Part shown: positions 12,128 through 23,651 of the stretch, piece after piece
How the letters are laid out: every line of letters begins with the position of its first letter
Numbering within the stretch: the first letter of the stretch is position 1
Assembly: GCA_946807835.1 (NCBI GenBank)
Contig: OX327683.1
Location: 37,507,001 to 37,571,000, forward strand
Length of the DNA stretch: 64,000 bases
DNA from: Ailanthus altissimus
Taxonomy: Eukaryota; Streptophyta; Magnoliopsida; Sapindales; Simaroubaceae
Reading direction: 5' to 3'
The notes under the pieces: generated by a model
Told to the model about the DNA's origin: nothing
Databases searched by the model: none
Seen by the model: the letters and a program-made list of their open reading frames with translations, nothing else
Program-made: the position numbers and the translations under genes

Positions 12128-12781
12128 ATGGAGGAAACCTCAGCTCGTCGATTCACAAAAATTTGTGTCTTTTGTGGATCCAACCCTGAGAATACTGAAG
12201 AGTTTACAAAAGTTGCAGAAAATCTTGGTAAGGTATTAGCTGAGCGAAATATACATTTAGTATATGGAGGAGGTAACCGAGGGTTAATGGGGTCTGTGGC
12301 AAAAGCTGCATACAATAAAGGTAGTCGAGTTTTGGGTATCATTCCAAAACCTCTAGCTATTGAAAATGTTGTAGGAAAAACAATTGGGGATGAGTTACAA
12401 GTCTCATCTATGCACGAGCGAATGGCTCAAATGCTTAGGCATGCGGATGCTTTCATAGCTCTACCAGGAGGTTTCGGGACCTTGGAGGAAATTTTTTAAA
12501 TTGTCTCATGGGCACAATTACAAATCCACCAAAAACCCATTGGTTTGTTAAATGTTAATGGTTTTTACGACGGGTTGATATCTTTTCTTGACTATGCAGC
12601 GGGAACACAATTCATCCCACTTCTAGCACGACGGATTCTTATTTCAGCTCCAACTGTTGATCAACTGATTGATCAATTGCAGTCTTTTATTCCTCTGTCT
12701 AATCCAACATTGCATCAGTTAGATTGGTCTACTCATGACAGTCAGAAGAAGCGCAAAATAGACTTAAATCTCACTCCGTAG
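12128..12781 (+). pseudogene. LOG-like cytokinin riboside 5'-monophosphate phosphoribohydrolase, nonsense copy
   Basis: An intronless LOG reading frame of 217 codons is interrupted at codon 124 by TAA (12497-12499); copy B has CAA there. The protein would end two residues after the PGGFGTLEE motif and lose the C-terminal half. The rest of the frame after the stop is open to 12781 and keeps the KKRKIDLNLTP end, so this is a recent single C-to-T inactivation. At some positions this copy has what look like the older family residues where copy B differs: Leu in VLGIIP, and Gly in KPIGLLN. I chose the ATG at 12128; a GTG 12 bases upstream is also in frame but is not a usual plant start. Confidence 0.9.
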
Positions 12782-12835
12782 CCTCTATTGTATTTTTGTT
12801 GCTGCTATTGTTGTTGTGTTGTTGTTTTCCTTTTC

Positions 12836-12841
12836 AATAAA
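12836..12841 (+). terminator. Poly(A) signal of cargo LOG gene, copy A
   Basis: AATAAA lies 55 bp after the LOG stop codon. Confidence 0.5.
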
Positions 12842-13206
12842 AGTTGTTTCAATTAATGTCTTCAATACTCTACTTCTCTATATTTTGTCATTGAGAAAAT
12901 TATCTCAATTTGCTCTATCACATGCAAATTATCATTATAAGATATTCAACATCACTCTTACTAAGCATATTAGTCATAACTTAAAAGAAAATCTAAATGG
13001 TAACATTAAGATCCACAAGGTACCATTATCCACAACAACAACAATCTTAGCAGCTCTTGGATACTGTGTCATCTTCACAAAATCATACAAAATTTAAGGA
13101 ATATGTCAAACTTTTACACAACAAAGCTACAAATACAATCCTAAGGATTTGGCATCTGCTCGGTTCCCTTGACTCGACACTTAAAAGTCTACAGAATCAT
13201 ATCTTA
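12842..13206. other. Copy A interior next to the primer site
   Basis: Non-coding element leader. Small open frames here differ between the copies or run into the LTR and match nothing known. Confidence 0.5.
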
Positions 13207-13218
13207 GCTCTGATACCA
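13207..13218 (-). other. Primer binding site for initiator tRNA-Met, copy A
   Basis: On the minus strand it reads TGGTATCAGAGC, complementary to the 3' end of plant initiator tRNA-Met, 8 bases from the LTR. Confidence 0.93.
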
Positions 13219-13226
13219 ATAAAAGC

Positions 13227-16080
13227 TGTCACGCCCCAGACCCAAAAGATCCGACACACGACATCACTTACATTCATTCACTGCATGTGCACTCATAAAT
13301 AATATTACACAAAATTTTCAACTTTCATTCAACACAGAAATCCTTAGCAAGTTGCTAGTAAGTTCAACACTAAAATCAACCATAACCTAACATATAAATA
13401 TAAACTTCTCTTGACAATATTTAAACATTCATTTCAATTTCTTTCAGAATTATAGCAATTGAATTATGACTGGGACAATTATTAAACCGGAGATACGCAG
13501 AGTTTTCTCAGAGATTAACACTCTACTACGTCACCAGTAGCAACTTTGTTACCGGGAGCCCAGAATATATCCATTGCAAATTCTTACTTAAAATCATCCA
13601 ATAGCCACACTTTATAAAACTTAAACCAAATCCAATCCACACACAATGAAATAATACATAAGTATTTATTCAATAGGGACAAACCAAATATCCTATCCCA
13701 CGTGTCCCCAAATGAAACACACAACAACCTAGCAACTTAGGGAACCCAAGGAACAGCAGAAGCCTTGCCAAATCCGCTAAGCACACATGTACCTTATTTA
13801 CCTGAAATCACCATAAACTATAATGAGTATAAAACTCAGTAAGCATACTAATTTTTCATATATCAAATACAAATAAATATATGTACACAATGCATATGTA
13901 TGATATGCTGTGATCAATCAAAATCATAATCTTATCAAATCACATATCATGTAAGCGCTTACACATTCTTTCAAAACACATAATAGGAATACCATCACTC
14001 AACTACTACTTAGTAGGACTTACATATCACATATCACATAATGAGCCAAATGTCACTCGTAGGTGACATACCGTATGAGAGGAATAGTACAAGTGAGGTC
14101 TTTAAATCACACATATATAACGCTTATGCCCGAAGGTAAAAGCCAAACCCTCACCCTGATCATCGGTGAGTCCTCTCACATGTACCAATACGCCACCACA
14201 CGAATGTGATGACTCACACTTCCTTTAGGTACCAATAGGATCCTCCCTACATACGGAACACATAACATATACCAATCCCGAAGGAAAGGCCACACATAAA
14301 GGCTCCACAAATCACATAAAATGCCTACTAAGTTAACAGTGAGTTCAAGTACCCTCAAATCACAAAATATTTCTCATGGACATATTACACTTCAAAAGCT
14401 TTCTTTGTTAAACGCATCTTATTTTGGAAAGCTCACTTTCAAAAACACATGTATGTCCATGCTCAATGTCAATGCTCACATTCATAAACATATATTCACA
14501 TTTCATATCAAAATATACTTTGACATATCATAAACATATTCTTAACCCCATTTACAAAATCATACAAAACAATTATTATGTTTATTGTGATTCCAGTAGT
14601 AAGTCTAGTATACTTACCTCTTAACACTTTCAGCTACAAGGCTTAAATCTCCTTAACCTATCAATGGAGATTAATCCTTTCATAAGCCTCACAATTCACA
14701 CAAAATACTTTAAATAGCTTACAAAATTATACACAATGCATTTATCACATCAAATTGGTCTAAATATTTGGTTTCTCAAAACCTGTCATTCTGACCACTT
14801 ACACTTAACAAAAATTTCTAAGACATCAAATGATGTCCAATTACTCCGAAATCAGAATATATCATTCTTGACTCATAGATACTTCTCATATATGAATATT
14901 ATATCAAAATTCCTACACAATCCATTCCATACACACCATCGAATCCAAACTACAAACCTGACAGGATCAAGATACTTACTGAACAGTATTCAATCTCCCA
15001 ATTTTATAAAATCATATACTAACTCAAAAATTATAAAACTACCACATAATTACTCTTGACACATATCTCAGTCCATGATAAATATTTGGATTCCAAATAA
15101 CTGCCAAAAGTATTTTAAAACTATTTTATTTCATAACTTTAAAAAATCTGTTAATCAAATACTACAATGAGCTTATACACTTTAGAAATTCATAACACTT
15201 CAACCACATTGATCCAAATTCTCAATTCCGAGTATATCATATTAGACATATAAAATTATCATATTCCACAAATTCATAATTTTTAAAGATCATTCAGCAG
15301 GTCAAAAATTATTTTCCACTGTATCATACTGTTTACACAGGAAATTTCCAGAATTCCAGGGTCATTTTGGTAAATTCACTAAAAATTCAATTTCTGAGAT
15401 TTTCAGTCGATTCAAAGTCTCAGATGATCCTAAACATGTCTAATTTCATATACTCAAAATTCAAAACCAGAATCGAATCACAACAATTTATAAAATTCCT
15501 AGATCAAGAGGTTATCCAGCAGAAATTCCATAATTCATCATGATTTATCAAACTATCTTATAGATCATCATCAATTCTCACAACATCAAACGAAATACAC
15601 ATCAAATCCTTAATTATACATATTTCCAGAAATCAAAACTTAAAGAAATTAACTTAATTAACACCAATAAATTGATAATTAGTTGTGATATACCTCTAAA
15701 GATCCAAAATTCCAATTTCTTCTTCTTTTTCTTCTTCTTCTTCTCTTTCTCTCTCCTTTATTTCTCTCTTCTCTCTCTAAAAATGGGTAGCTCGACCAAA
15801 ATGAGAGAATTAGGGTTTTTAAAAGTGTATTTTTATACTAAGTGGTTAATTTTTGGTATTTACGAATTCACCCCCAAAACTTTCAAAGTATAACAATTTG
15901 GTCCCTAAAATAATTCCAAAGTCTTGCAAATAAACCCAATACTAATAGTATATCCTTAACCTATAAAAACACTACTAATAACAATATATAAATCAAGGAT
16001 CACCCACATACAAATAAAATACGTATATTTATATATATAAATATACATATTCTTACCGGTTATGGATACTGGTTACTACA
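13227..16080 (-). repeat. Copy A LTR, right (5' LTR in element sense)
   Basis: It is 2854 bp, the same length as the left LTR and identical wherever I compared them, including the TTC microsatellite. This indicates very recent insertion. Confidence 0.95.
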
Positions 16081-16085
16081 CCTCG

Positions 16086-16466
16086 CGTTGGGCCATTCAT
16101 GGTTGTTCCAATAAGCACATAAAATTCCTCATTGTGCTTCTCATCCTCAAACCTTATAGGTCTTTTTTTTACCCTTAGTTTTCTTTTTTCCTCTTTAACC
16201 AAATACTCCTCCTCATCAAGCTTACATAGGGATATCAAGTTCCTCCTTAGTTTAGAAATATGCTTTACACTATGTAAGTCCTTAGTTTATCTATCTTACA
16301 TCCTCAGTCTTATGTCACCAACGCTCATAATCTCACAAATTATGTCATTCTCCATTAGAGTTTTACCTCTCTTGACTTTGTAGTTGGTAAATATCAATCT
16401 ATTGGGACATATATGAACGTTAAACCCCGAATCTAGTATTCATTTGCCAGTGTACTTTCCTCTTAA
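16086..16466 (-). pseudogene. Copia C1 protease/pre-integrase remnant
   Basis: Read on the minus strand with frame changes and stops, it shows the protease motif ILDSG (around 16425-16439), then an HICPN-like stretch and LISLCKLDEEEY, typical of the copia protease to pre-integrase region. The catalytic D-S-G is still present, but the frame is broken. It is cut by copy A and continues only as unrecognisable sequence at 6286-6526. Confidence 0.75.
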
Positions 16467-16518
16467 GGCTATCAATGTATCTACAACTTCGGTATCTTCC
16501 CCAGTATCGATTGCAGCC

Positions 16519-17241
16519 CACACTCCTTAGCCTTTTGATTTCGGATAATCCTTCACAAAGTGCCATTCCTTATTAAAAAAGAAACACTTCTTGAATCTCT
16601 TTCTTGATTGGTTGCTCTTCCTTATTTGTGTAAGCAATGCTGCTCCACTCTCAAACTCGGATCTCTTTGTTAATTCTTTCGAGTTCAATAATGCATTGAC
16701 GTCATTCATCGTTAAATATTCATTACCATACAACAGCGTATCCATAAAGTTCTCATAGCTCTTTGGCAACGAACTTAACAAGATTATGGCATTGTCTTCA
16801 TCTTCAGTCTTGATGCCGAATTATTCTAGACTTATGATGATCTTGTTGAACTCGTTAATGTGGACTCTCAGTGAATATCCCTTTGTGCATTGTTAGTTGA
16901 TGCAGTTTTTTTTTCACAAGAAGTCTATTTGTAAGAGACTTTTTCATGTATAATGCATCGAGTCTTTTTTACAGCCTTAAAGCAGTTTATTCATCACCAA
17001 CTTCCCTTAATTCTTCGTTGTTCAGCATTAGGATTATGGTACTGTGAGCCTTTTTCTAAATCATGTCCCAATCTTTCTGTTCGGACTTTGAGGTTGTTGT
17101 CCCTTCGCTAGTTAAAGAATTGGCTTCCTCCAAGGCTGAGTCTAGCCCTTCCTTCACTAGTAGAGCTTTAATCTTCTTCTTCCAAAGATTGAAGTCATTC
17201 ATCCCATTAAACTTCTCTATTTCTTGTTTGATTGTAGCCAT
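16519..17241 (-). pseudogene. Copia C1 gag remnant
   Basis: It starts MATIKQEIEKFNGMNDF on the minus strand, the usual N-terminus of copia Gag. After a stop it continues with LPKSYENFMDTLLYGNEYLT and a degenerate zinc knuckle in which only the first Cys and the His remain (C-FFFNKEW-H). In-frame stops make it non-functional. Confidence 0.85.
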
Positions 17242-17276
17242 GGTTTAAATACCTTATGTGTGTATTATTGAACTTG

Positions 17277-17288
17277 GCTCTGATACCA
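17277..17288 (-). other. Primer binding site, copia C1
   Basis: TGGTATCAGAGC on the minus strand, 3 bases from the LTR. Confidence 0.9.
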
Positions 17289-17291
17289 GTT

Positions 17292-18085
17292 TGTTGAGGT
17301 AGAAATCGTCCTTCTCCCTCTTAAGATTAGTTTAAAGTGAAGAACCTCAAGTTCAACTTTAAACCTTAACCTCTATACGCAACAGAATAACATGTATATC
17401 AAGTAAAATAGTAAGAATTCAAAGTAGAAAATAAATATCACAACACAATCACTTATGTGGTTCGCCCAATTACCTACGTCCACGGTGGATCCAAACCTCT
17501 CTTATTAACTCCATAAAGATTTTACAAGGAAAACCTAATGAAAAACCCTCAAAATGACATAATATTTAGTGAACTCTTACTCTACCACGAGCAATGAATA
17601 CCCAAATGATAGTTCCACCTTAGCGCACACAAGCACTTAGTGTCTACCCAGTTCTTTCCATCTCTTAGAGTCTCTCTTAATGCTTAATCTCAACTAAAGA
17701 GTTTACAATTATTTATATAGTGATTATTTCGTACCTACTAATCCTATTTTTTGTTAGAATACTTGTTTTAAAAGTTTAAAATTTTTCAAAACTCAAAAAT
17801 TCGGATCAAAACAGACTTTTCCCAACTCTGACACTGCTGCATTGGTGTTCTGGACTGGGCATCGCGACACTCAGCACCTAGGCGCTGGGCTCTATTCTAA
17901 GCACTGTGCTTTTTTTTCGCTTTCTTCATCTCTTCGAGTTTCATTTTATTTTATTTTTTATGTCCCACAAATTATAAACTTCTTCATATCTATTTCACAC
18001 ACGTTCTACACTTTTTATAACTTTATTTTTTGATATCCATCTCAATTATTGTCCAATTAAAATTGTTGAATCACCAAATCTATTA
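17292..18085 (-). repeat. C1 copia LTR (5' LTR in element sense)
   Basis: It begins TGTTGAGGTAGAAATCG and keeps the blocks shared with 1557-2394. The right end has decayed from the expected CCAACA, so the boundary is approximate. Confidence 0.75.
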
Positions 18086-18468
18086 TACTTATTTATTAAA
18101 TACTAACTTTAATTTTTTTTTTAAATTCGAGTAATTACAAAAGTGTTACAATTTTTATAATTACATGGGCTACACTCTAGACAATTATTATTTTAATTTA
18201 TGTCACGTAAATACGAAGCGCATTCACGATTAGAGTTGCGTCCAAATAAAATTATCATTTTAGTTCATCTGACAGGTCTAAGATGAATACGTCCACTTCA
18301 AAAGACAAAAGAAAAAAGAAAGAGAAAGATAGCACTGATTTTCACACATGAACGGGAAATGGAATAAATTATTTTCCCACTTGCAAATTGTGATATAAAA
18401 TAACAATAATAGATTCACCTTAGTCAGTTAACAATTACAAAGGACAATATATATATATATATATTAAG
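18086..18468. other. Intergenic AT-rich DNA
   Basis: No gene seen. An (AT)n run lies at about 18449-18464. Confidence 0.5.
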
Positions 18469-18808
18469 AGTAATGCTATTTTTTTAATTATATTTTAAAT
18501 TAAGAGATTAAATAATTGTTGGTGATAAAATATAAAATTATTTATATATTATTTTATTATTTAATAATTATTTGACACATTATTTAAAGTAAAAAAATTT
18601 AAAATACTACTTAAAATATCTAGCATAATTTATTTTTTAATAATATTATACTTTTAAATAATATTTTAATTTTTTATTTTAAATAATTATTAAGTAGTAA
18701 AATAATATAATTAATAATTATTAACCGTTATATTATTTTATTATTTAATAATTATTTAAAAAATTAATTTTAAAAAATAAAATATTATTTAAAAAATATA
18801 ACATTACT
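18469..18808. mobile_element. AT-rich MITE-like inverted-repeat element
   Basis: The ends are AGTAATGCTAT and, inverted, AGTAATGTTAT, followed by further imperfect palindromic AT-rich sequence, so the whole unit can fold on itself. A diverged relative appears at about 60914-61173. I could not define a target duplication, so the superfamily is open. Confidence 0.55.
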
Positions 18809-19618
18809 TTCTTTTTAAATCTTGGAAGACGATAACCCAGAACCTGTACAAAAAAAAAAGAGGCTATACCATTCGAATCTGACCAAAAAAATATGCATAC
18901 AAAAGAAAAATGAGGCTGACACTTTAAATATATTTTTTTATTAATATGTATATGGTTGAGTTTATTTTTATATATATAGTTTTTTGAAATAGAGTTTATT
19001 ACTATATTTTATAAACACTCACGAAGAAAGCACAAACTGATTATGAAGACCAATAAACATTTAGGAAATTACTATTTACTATCATCAACAAAAGAATTAA
19101 ATAGAATTTACAACGAAAATAAATGATACAGAACCGGAATTGATCTAGGTCAAATTGCAGTCTTCTAACATAGATTCGTTGTTTTCCTATATTAATAATC
19201 AATTTAATATCTAAAGTTATTAAAAACAGATATATCTTTTTAACTTTTTTTTTCGGACCCATTTCATTTTTGTTGATAATAAATTGAATTATTACTCATT
19301 AGCATTCTAATTTTTCAAATTATTAATATGAGAAGAAGGAATATTGTGACGTATTTTATTTTTATATTAATCTATCTTCTTTTATTTAATCAGTGTCCCC
19401 AGCAAGAGCCTAGAAATATAACAATGAATTATGTATGAAATATAATCTGAAGTGGACTAACCACTACTACTTTCAAAACACATTAAAGAAATCACAAAAC
19501 GATATTAATATGCCTGGCAAATAAATTAAAATTGAAAATAAACACGTGAACAATATGCTTAATCCACGCAAAGTCTAGTAATATACATATTATAATAATA
19601 TGGGCAAAAGTCAAAAGG
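18809..19618. other. Intergenic AT-rich DNA
   Basis: No gene seen. The open frames at 19041-19262 and 19559-19750 are low-complexity and have no recognisable domain. Confidence 0.5.
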
Positions 19619-20357
19619 TGTAAAATGTTTGGTCAAAAAGATAATTAAGTAAAATATAAAGGGGATAATTGAATTTTCTAGAAGCAAATAAACAAAACCC
19701 AAAAGGAATCGTTTAAATAATGGTAGGATTCGTAAATTTAGGGAAAACATAAAACGGTCCGTTTTGAAATCATTTCAAACAAATTAAAATTTTCGGCTGT
19801 CCTTCGTCTTCTCCCTTGAGCAATACGAATTTATCTTTTTCTCTCTACATTTTCTCCCAATCCAATTCAGTTTTCTTCATGTTTCAAGGTTTTCTGAATA
19901 AAACCAAAGTGGTTCTTCTCTTTCTTACATAAAAAGAAGTCTATTTCTCCTCCTCCTTTGAAGAAATTCGAATCCAACTCTAAGAGGTTAAAGCTTAAAA
20001 CAAGCTTGGTTATACCCTATATAAGGGAGCTCGAGTTGGGGTCTTTATATATGAATTCTCTTCTCTTCTCCAGGCACTGGTACACAGTGCAAGACAGAGT
20101 GAAAGAAGAGAAATAGAGAGAGAAAGTGAGTGAATTTTTAGAGAGAGAAAGGAAGTGAATTGATTAGAAAACTCTGTATAATTAATCTTGTAATATTTTA
20201 AAATACAGTGCAATTATGGGTTTGATTATTTTTTAGCTTATAAAAGTAAATTTAAGTTTATGAGAATCGAACTATTATAAATTTTAATTTTTTTTTGTTT
20301 TTTAATTTTAAATGATTAATTATTTAAGTTTTACATTGAACTGCGAATTTGCAATAA

Positions 20358-20369
20358 TGTTATCAAAGC
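20358..20369 (+). other. Degenerate primer binding site, copia C2
   Basis: TGTTATCAAAGC differs from TGGTATCAGAGC at two positions and lies just after the left LTR. Confidence 0.6.
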
Positions 20370-20439
20370 TAAAAGTTCGAATAATTAAAGAAAGACTCAA
20401 GAATAATTTATTAAAAACTAAATAATAACAATTGTCAGG

Positions 20440-21195
20440 TTTGAGTTAGAGAAACTCAACGAATAATGAGATTTTAGTTTACAGCAGAAAAATATAAAGG
20501 CCTTGCTCATACAACAAAGATTTGCTAAAGCCTTACTAGAGCCAAATTACGGAGGATCTTTAGTAAGTGATGAGAAGATGACAAAAATGGATGAAACCAT
20601 ATTTAACATTATCATCTTGCAGCTATCCGACAACGTACTGTAACTTGTTAATAAAGAGACTGCAACAAGGACTTTCGGAAAGCCTGTATATTTTTAAGTC
20701 TTTATTTAGTAATATTCTTCTAAAAAAAGGTTAGCTGAATTTTATATGATCATTTAAAAGGTTTAGAGAAGAATCTCAATGAATTCAAGAAGATCTATAT
20801 AGACTTGATAAATATTAGTGAAGTAATCAATGATAAAAACCAAATAGTTATTTTTCTAAATTCTTTGCGTAGTTTTTATAGGCGAGTAAAATCAACAATT
20901 AAATGTAATAGAAATAATCTTGCCCTATAGGATTGTTTGATCGCATTAAGATTAAGGGAGTAAGAAATAAAAACTGAGAGGATTTACCAAAATAAGACAA
21001 ATGAAAAAGGAAATGAAAAATACATAGAAAAGTCTAGGCCAAAGTCAAGGACTAGTTGAATAATATATTTCTTCCATGGAAAAGAATGGCACTCAAAGAG
21101 GATTTGGTATAAAAGAATTGAGAAATTAAAAAAAATGACCCAGCTCATGCAGATGCAACATTAGCATCTAATAAGTATGGCAGTGCAGAGGTACT
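20440..21195 (+). pseudogene. Copia C2 gag remnant
   Basis: Translating around stops gives LSDNVL, a stretch like SLY..., LNEFKKIYIDLINI and ...VIFLNSLRSFYRRV, the usual copia Gag (UBN2) order. It ends SNKYGSAEVL just before the first nested insertion. Confidence 0.7.
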
Positions 21196-23210
21196 TGTTG
21201 GAACTATTGCTTACATGTCATTTTAATATTGTATGAATATTAAATATTTAATATTTATACAATTAATATTTCGAATAAATCGTTAATATTAAATATATGG
21301 TAAGATGCTTGTAACATTTCAGATATTGTATGATCTAAAGAAGTTTAAACCAATGTTAAGAGTTAACAACGCTGAAAGTTGTAAATGTTAAGAGTTAGTA
21401 GGTTATAAGAATCAATCAGATTTAAGGAGTTAGATCCTTATCTGAAATCGGACAAAGACCTGATGGTATGCCAGTAATGACATAGTTGTAAATGATTGTA
21501 ATAGGTGCTAGGAAATATCATTATGCAAATATATTTTCAAACTCTATATTTATGATCTATTTTTGTCGATGCGGGTCTATTGATGAGAACCTTATTTTAT
21601 ATAAATCGGTGTATGTATATATTTGTATGATACATATGGTTGTTCTTGGCTGATCGTAAGCTTAGTGGAAGTTTGTATGGACATGCAGACTGGGTACTGA
21701 ACAGGTTTAATTAGGATCTCATAGACATTCTATAAAGCCGTCAATGAAGGATCTTCTCGAGTTGAGTAGTATTTGTGGTCCCTTGACCTGAGCACCACTG
21801 TAGGGTTATGAGTGATCCATCATACTTAAATTTCACATATGTCAGAGACCTTTCATAGTTTGACCATTGCGTGTCGTTGGTATGGTGCGATGCTCATGGA
21901 GTTTGGTGTGTGTAGATATGGGATCCGTCAACTCATATGGATAAGTAGTATATCTAGATGCTCCAAGATTTTGTTTCTAAAAGTCTTATCGTCATAAGCA
22001 ATACACTCGAGAATAATGTTGAACATATAGAGACTTGAAAGTGATGATTTATATCTCTGCTATTCCAAGATATAAATGACTGAGAGATTAGACCAATATG
22101 TATTAACCTCAACTTATATAATTTAATACGTTATTTTATTATTTTCATAATGTGTGTGTGGGACATCGTTTATGGATTTACAAAAGAGTTTCATAAGATG
22201 AAACGAGTGTGAATCTAGGGAATCTTACTATATGAAGTGTACTTATTGTATACCGAGTTAGCGCATTGGATTAAATAGTTCAATTTAGAAAGTTCTAAAA
22301 AAAATTAAAATTATTTTAGAATTTCTAAGAGAGATCATAAAGTTTAAGTGTTAATCCCGAAATCTCGACAAATGGGACTTACCACTTGAACATTTCTATT
22401 GTATGTTACATTTTATGCCATTAATTTGTTATGACATGACATCTAACATGGTTTCATTAGTTTCGTATAATTATACAAATAAAAATGAAGCAAATATAAT
22501 TAAAGGCTTTGGAAGACAAATTCACCTTAGCCAAAATAAATTGCAAATATTAAATGTTAATATAGTAGTCAATTAGAAGCTTTATAACTAATGGCTTATT
22601 ATATAATTTATTAATTGCATGAGATGTAAATTTTGAGTAAATGAATTGTTTTCATATAGGACAATTTTTGGCCAAAGTAAATTGAACCAAGAGGTGGCGT
22701 TAGGCATAGCTTTGTCATGCTTAGAATAAGCATGAAGTAGTAGTTTTTTAAAAAAAATTTGCCACCAATTAAAGTCACATCATTTTTATTTTTGATTCAC
22801 CATTTTGTTAAGCATGACAAGGATATAATTGAGCCTTATCATGCTTATAATTGGCCGATAAATATTATTTATTTATTGGTTGAATGTGAGATGGTGATGA
22901 CTATAAATAGTCATCCTCACTTTATTTAAAGAATATGGAATTTTTAAGTACAAATAGTAAAAGGTCGAGAGATTAAAGAAAGCAAGTGTTGCTTCAAGTA
23001 AAATATTTCACAGAGAATAAGAGGCTAATGTTCCAGTTTAAAGGATCTCACCGAGTCTTAAACTAGAACTGCACAAAGCACGCTTTAAGAGTAAGTTTTT
23101 TAATATCTCATTAGTATAATGAAATATTTGTGTTATATTCTGCTACACTTATTTATGCATGTGATGTATAAATTAAAAAATAAAATTTACACACTCACCC
23201 TATGCACAGC
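21196..23210. mobile_element. Nested LTR-like insertion I1 in copia C2
   Basis: It starts TGTTGGAACTATTGC and is flanked by the perfect duplication GTACT (21191-21195 and 23211-23215). Removing it restores the copia frame from SAEV into the protease region. It resembles insertion I2 over most of its length, for example the blocks around 'ggtactgaacag' and 'gatgctccaagatt'. No coding region is seen, so a solo LTR of an unassigned element is likely. Confidence 0.7.
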
Positions 23211-23651
23211 GTACTTACAATTCTCATAGTTTTAATGAAAGAAAATCCAAAAGATTAGGCTATGGATTCCAAATATACTTACCATATAAGTCTTAACAAG
23301 GATTGGTTTAATTCATATGAAAAATATGAAGGTGGTGAGGTATGAATAGGAAATAACAATTCATGTAAGGTGATTGAGATATGTACAATTCTCATAAAGT
23401 TGCATAATAGAACAGTAAGTATCCTAAAGGATGTAAAATATGTTCTTGAATTTAATAAGAACATAATATCCTTAAGAAATTTTGATGAGTCAAGATGCAC
23501 TTGTAAAATTGAAAATGAACAATTAAGGATAAGTCGGGGTTCTATGCTTATGATAAAGGGTACCAAGCGAGCTAGTCTATATATTTACAGGGGAGCACGA
23601 TTGTTGGATATACAGTTGCTACCTATAAATGGTGCAATAAGACTGAGTTAT
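23211..23651 (+). pseudogene. Copia C2 protease/pre-integrase remnant
   Basis: It reads AMDSKYTYHISLNKDWF, then VSILKDVKYVLEFNKNIISL, RISRGSMLMIKGTKR and LYIYRG, the conserved copia order. The protease D-S-G is changed to D-S-K and stops are present, so it is inactive. It is cut by insertion I2. Confidence 0.85.

Larger units (their letters stand above)
6532..16080 (-). mobile_element. LARD-type LTR retrotransposon carrying cargo genes, copy A
   Basis: A full-length 9549-bp element inserted in copia C1, flanked by the perfect duplication CCTCG (6527-6531 and 16081-16085). Both LTRs are 2854 bp, and I saw no difference between them wherever I compared. The primer site for initiator tRNA-Met (minus strand, 13207-13218) and the polypurine tract (9386-9399) fix the sense as minus. 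The bases before the polypurine tract, read on the minus strand, have the 'ttcgaggacgaaattctt' pattern common at the 3' end of Tekay/Del chromovirus coding regions. The 3841-bp interior holds no gag, protease, reverse transcriptase or integrase. It holds two cargo genes on the + strand, both broken in this copy. A non-autonomous large retrotransposon derivative mobilised in trans is the best fit. The lineage is inferred only from the ends. Confidence 0.93.
5466..18085 (-). mobile_element. Decayed Ty1/copia element C1, split by copy A
   Basis: Two related LTRs of about 0.8 kb (5466-6285 and 17292 to about 18085) flank an internal region that now totals only about 1.45 kb once the young insertion at 6532-16080 is removed. 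On the minus strand the order is LTR, initiator-Met primer site (17277-17288), gag, then protease/pre-integrase. No integrase core, reverse transcriptase or RNase H is recognisable, so the element was internally deleted or was non-autonomous. The LTRs differ at many positions and the coding parts contain stops, so it is old. The right boundary near 18085 is uncertain because the last bases have drifted and I could not identify a clear target duplication. Confidence 0.85.

Noticed and set aside
19543..19557. Fifteen-base match cacgtgaacaatatg to the ERF promoter at 4215-4229, possible remnant of a second ERF
   Set aside because: A match of this length is expected by chance in a 64-kb AT-rich window, and no ERF coding sequence follows.
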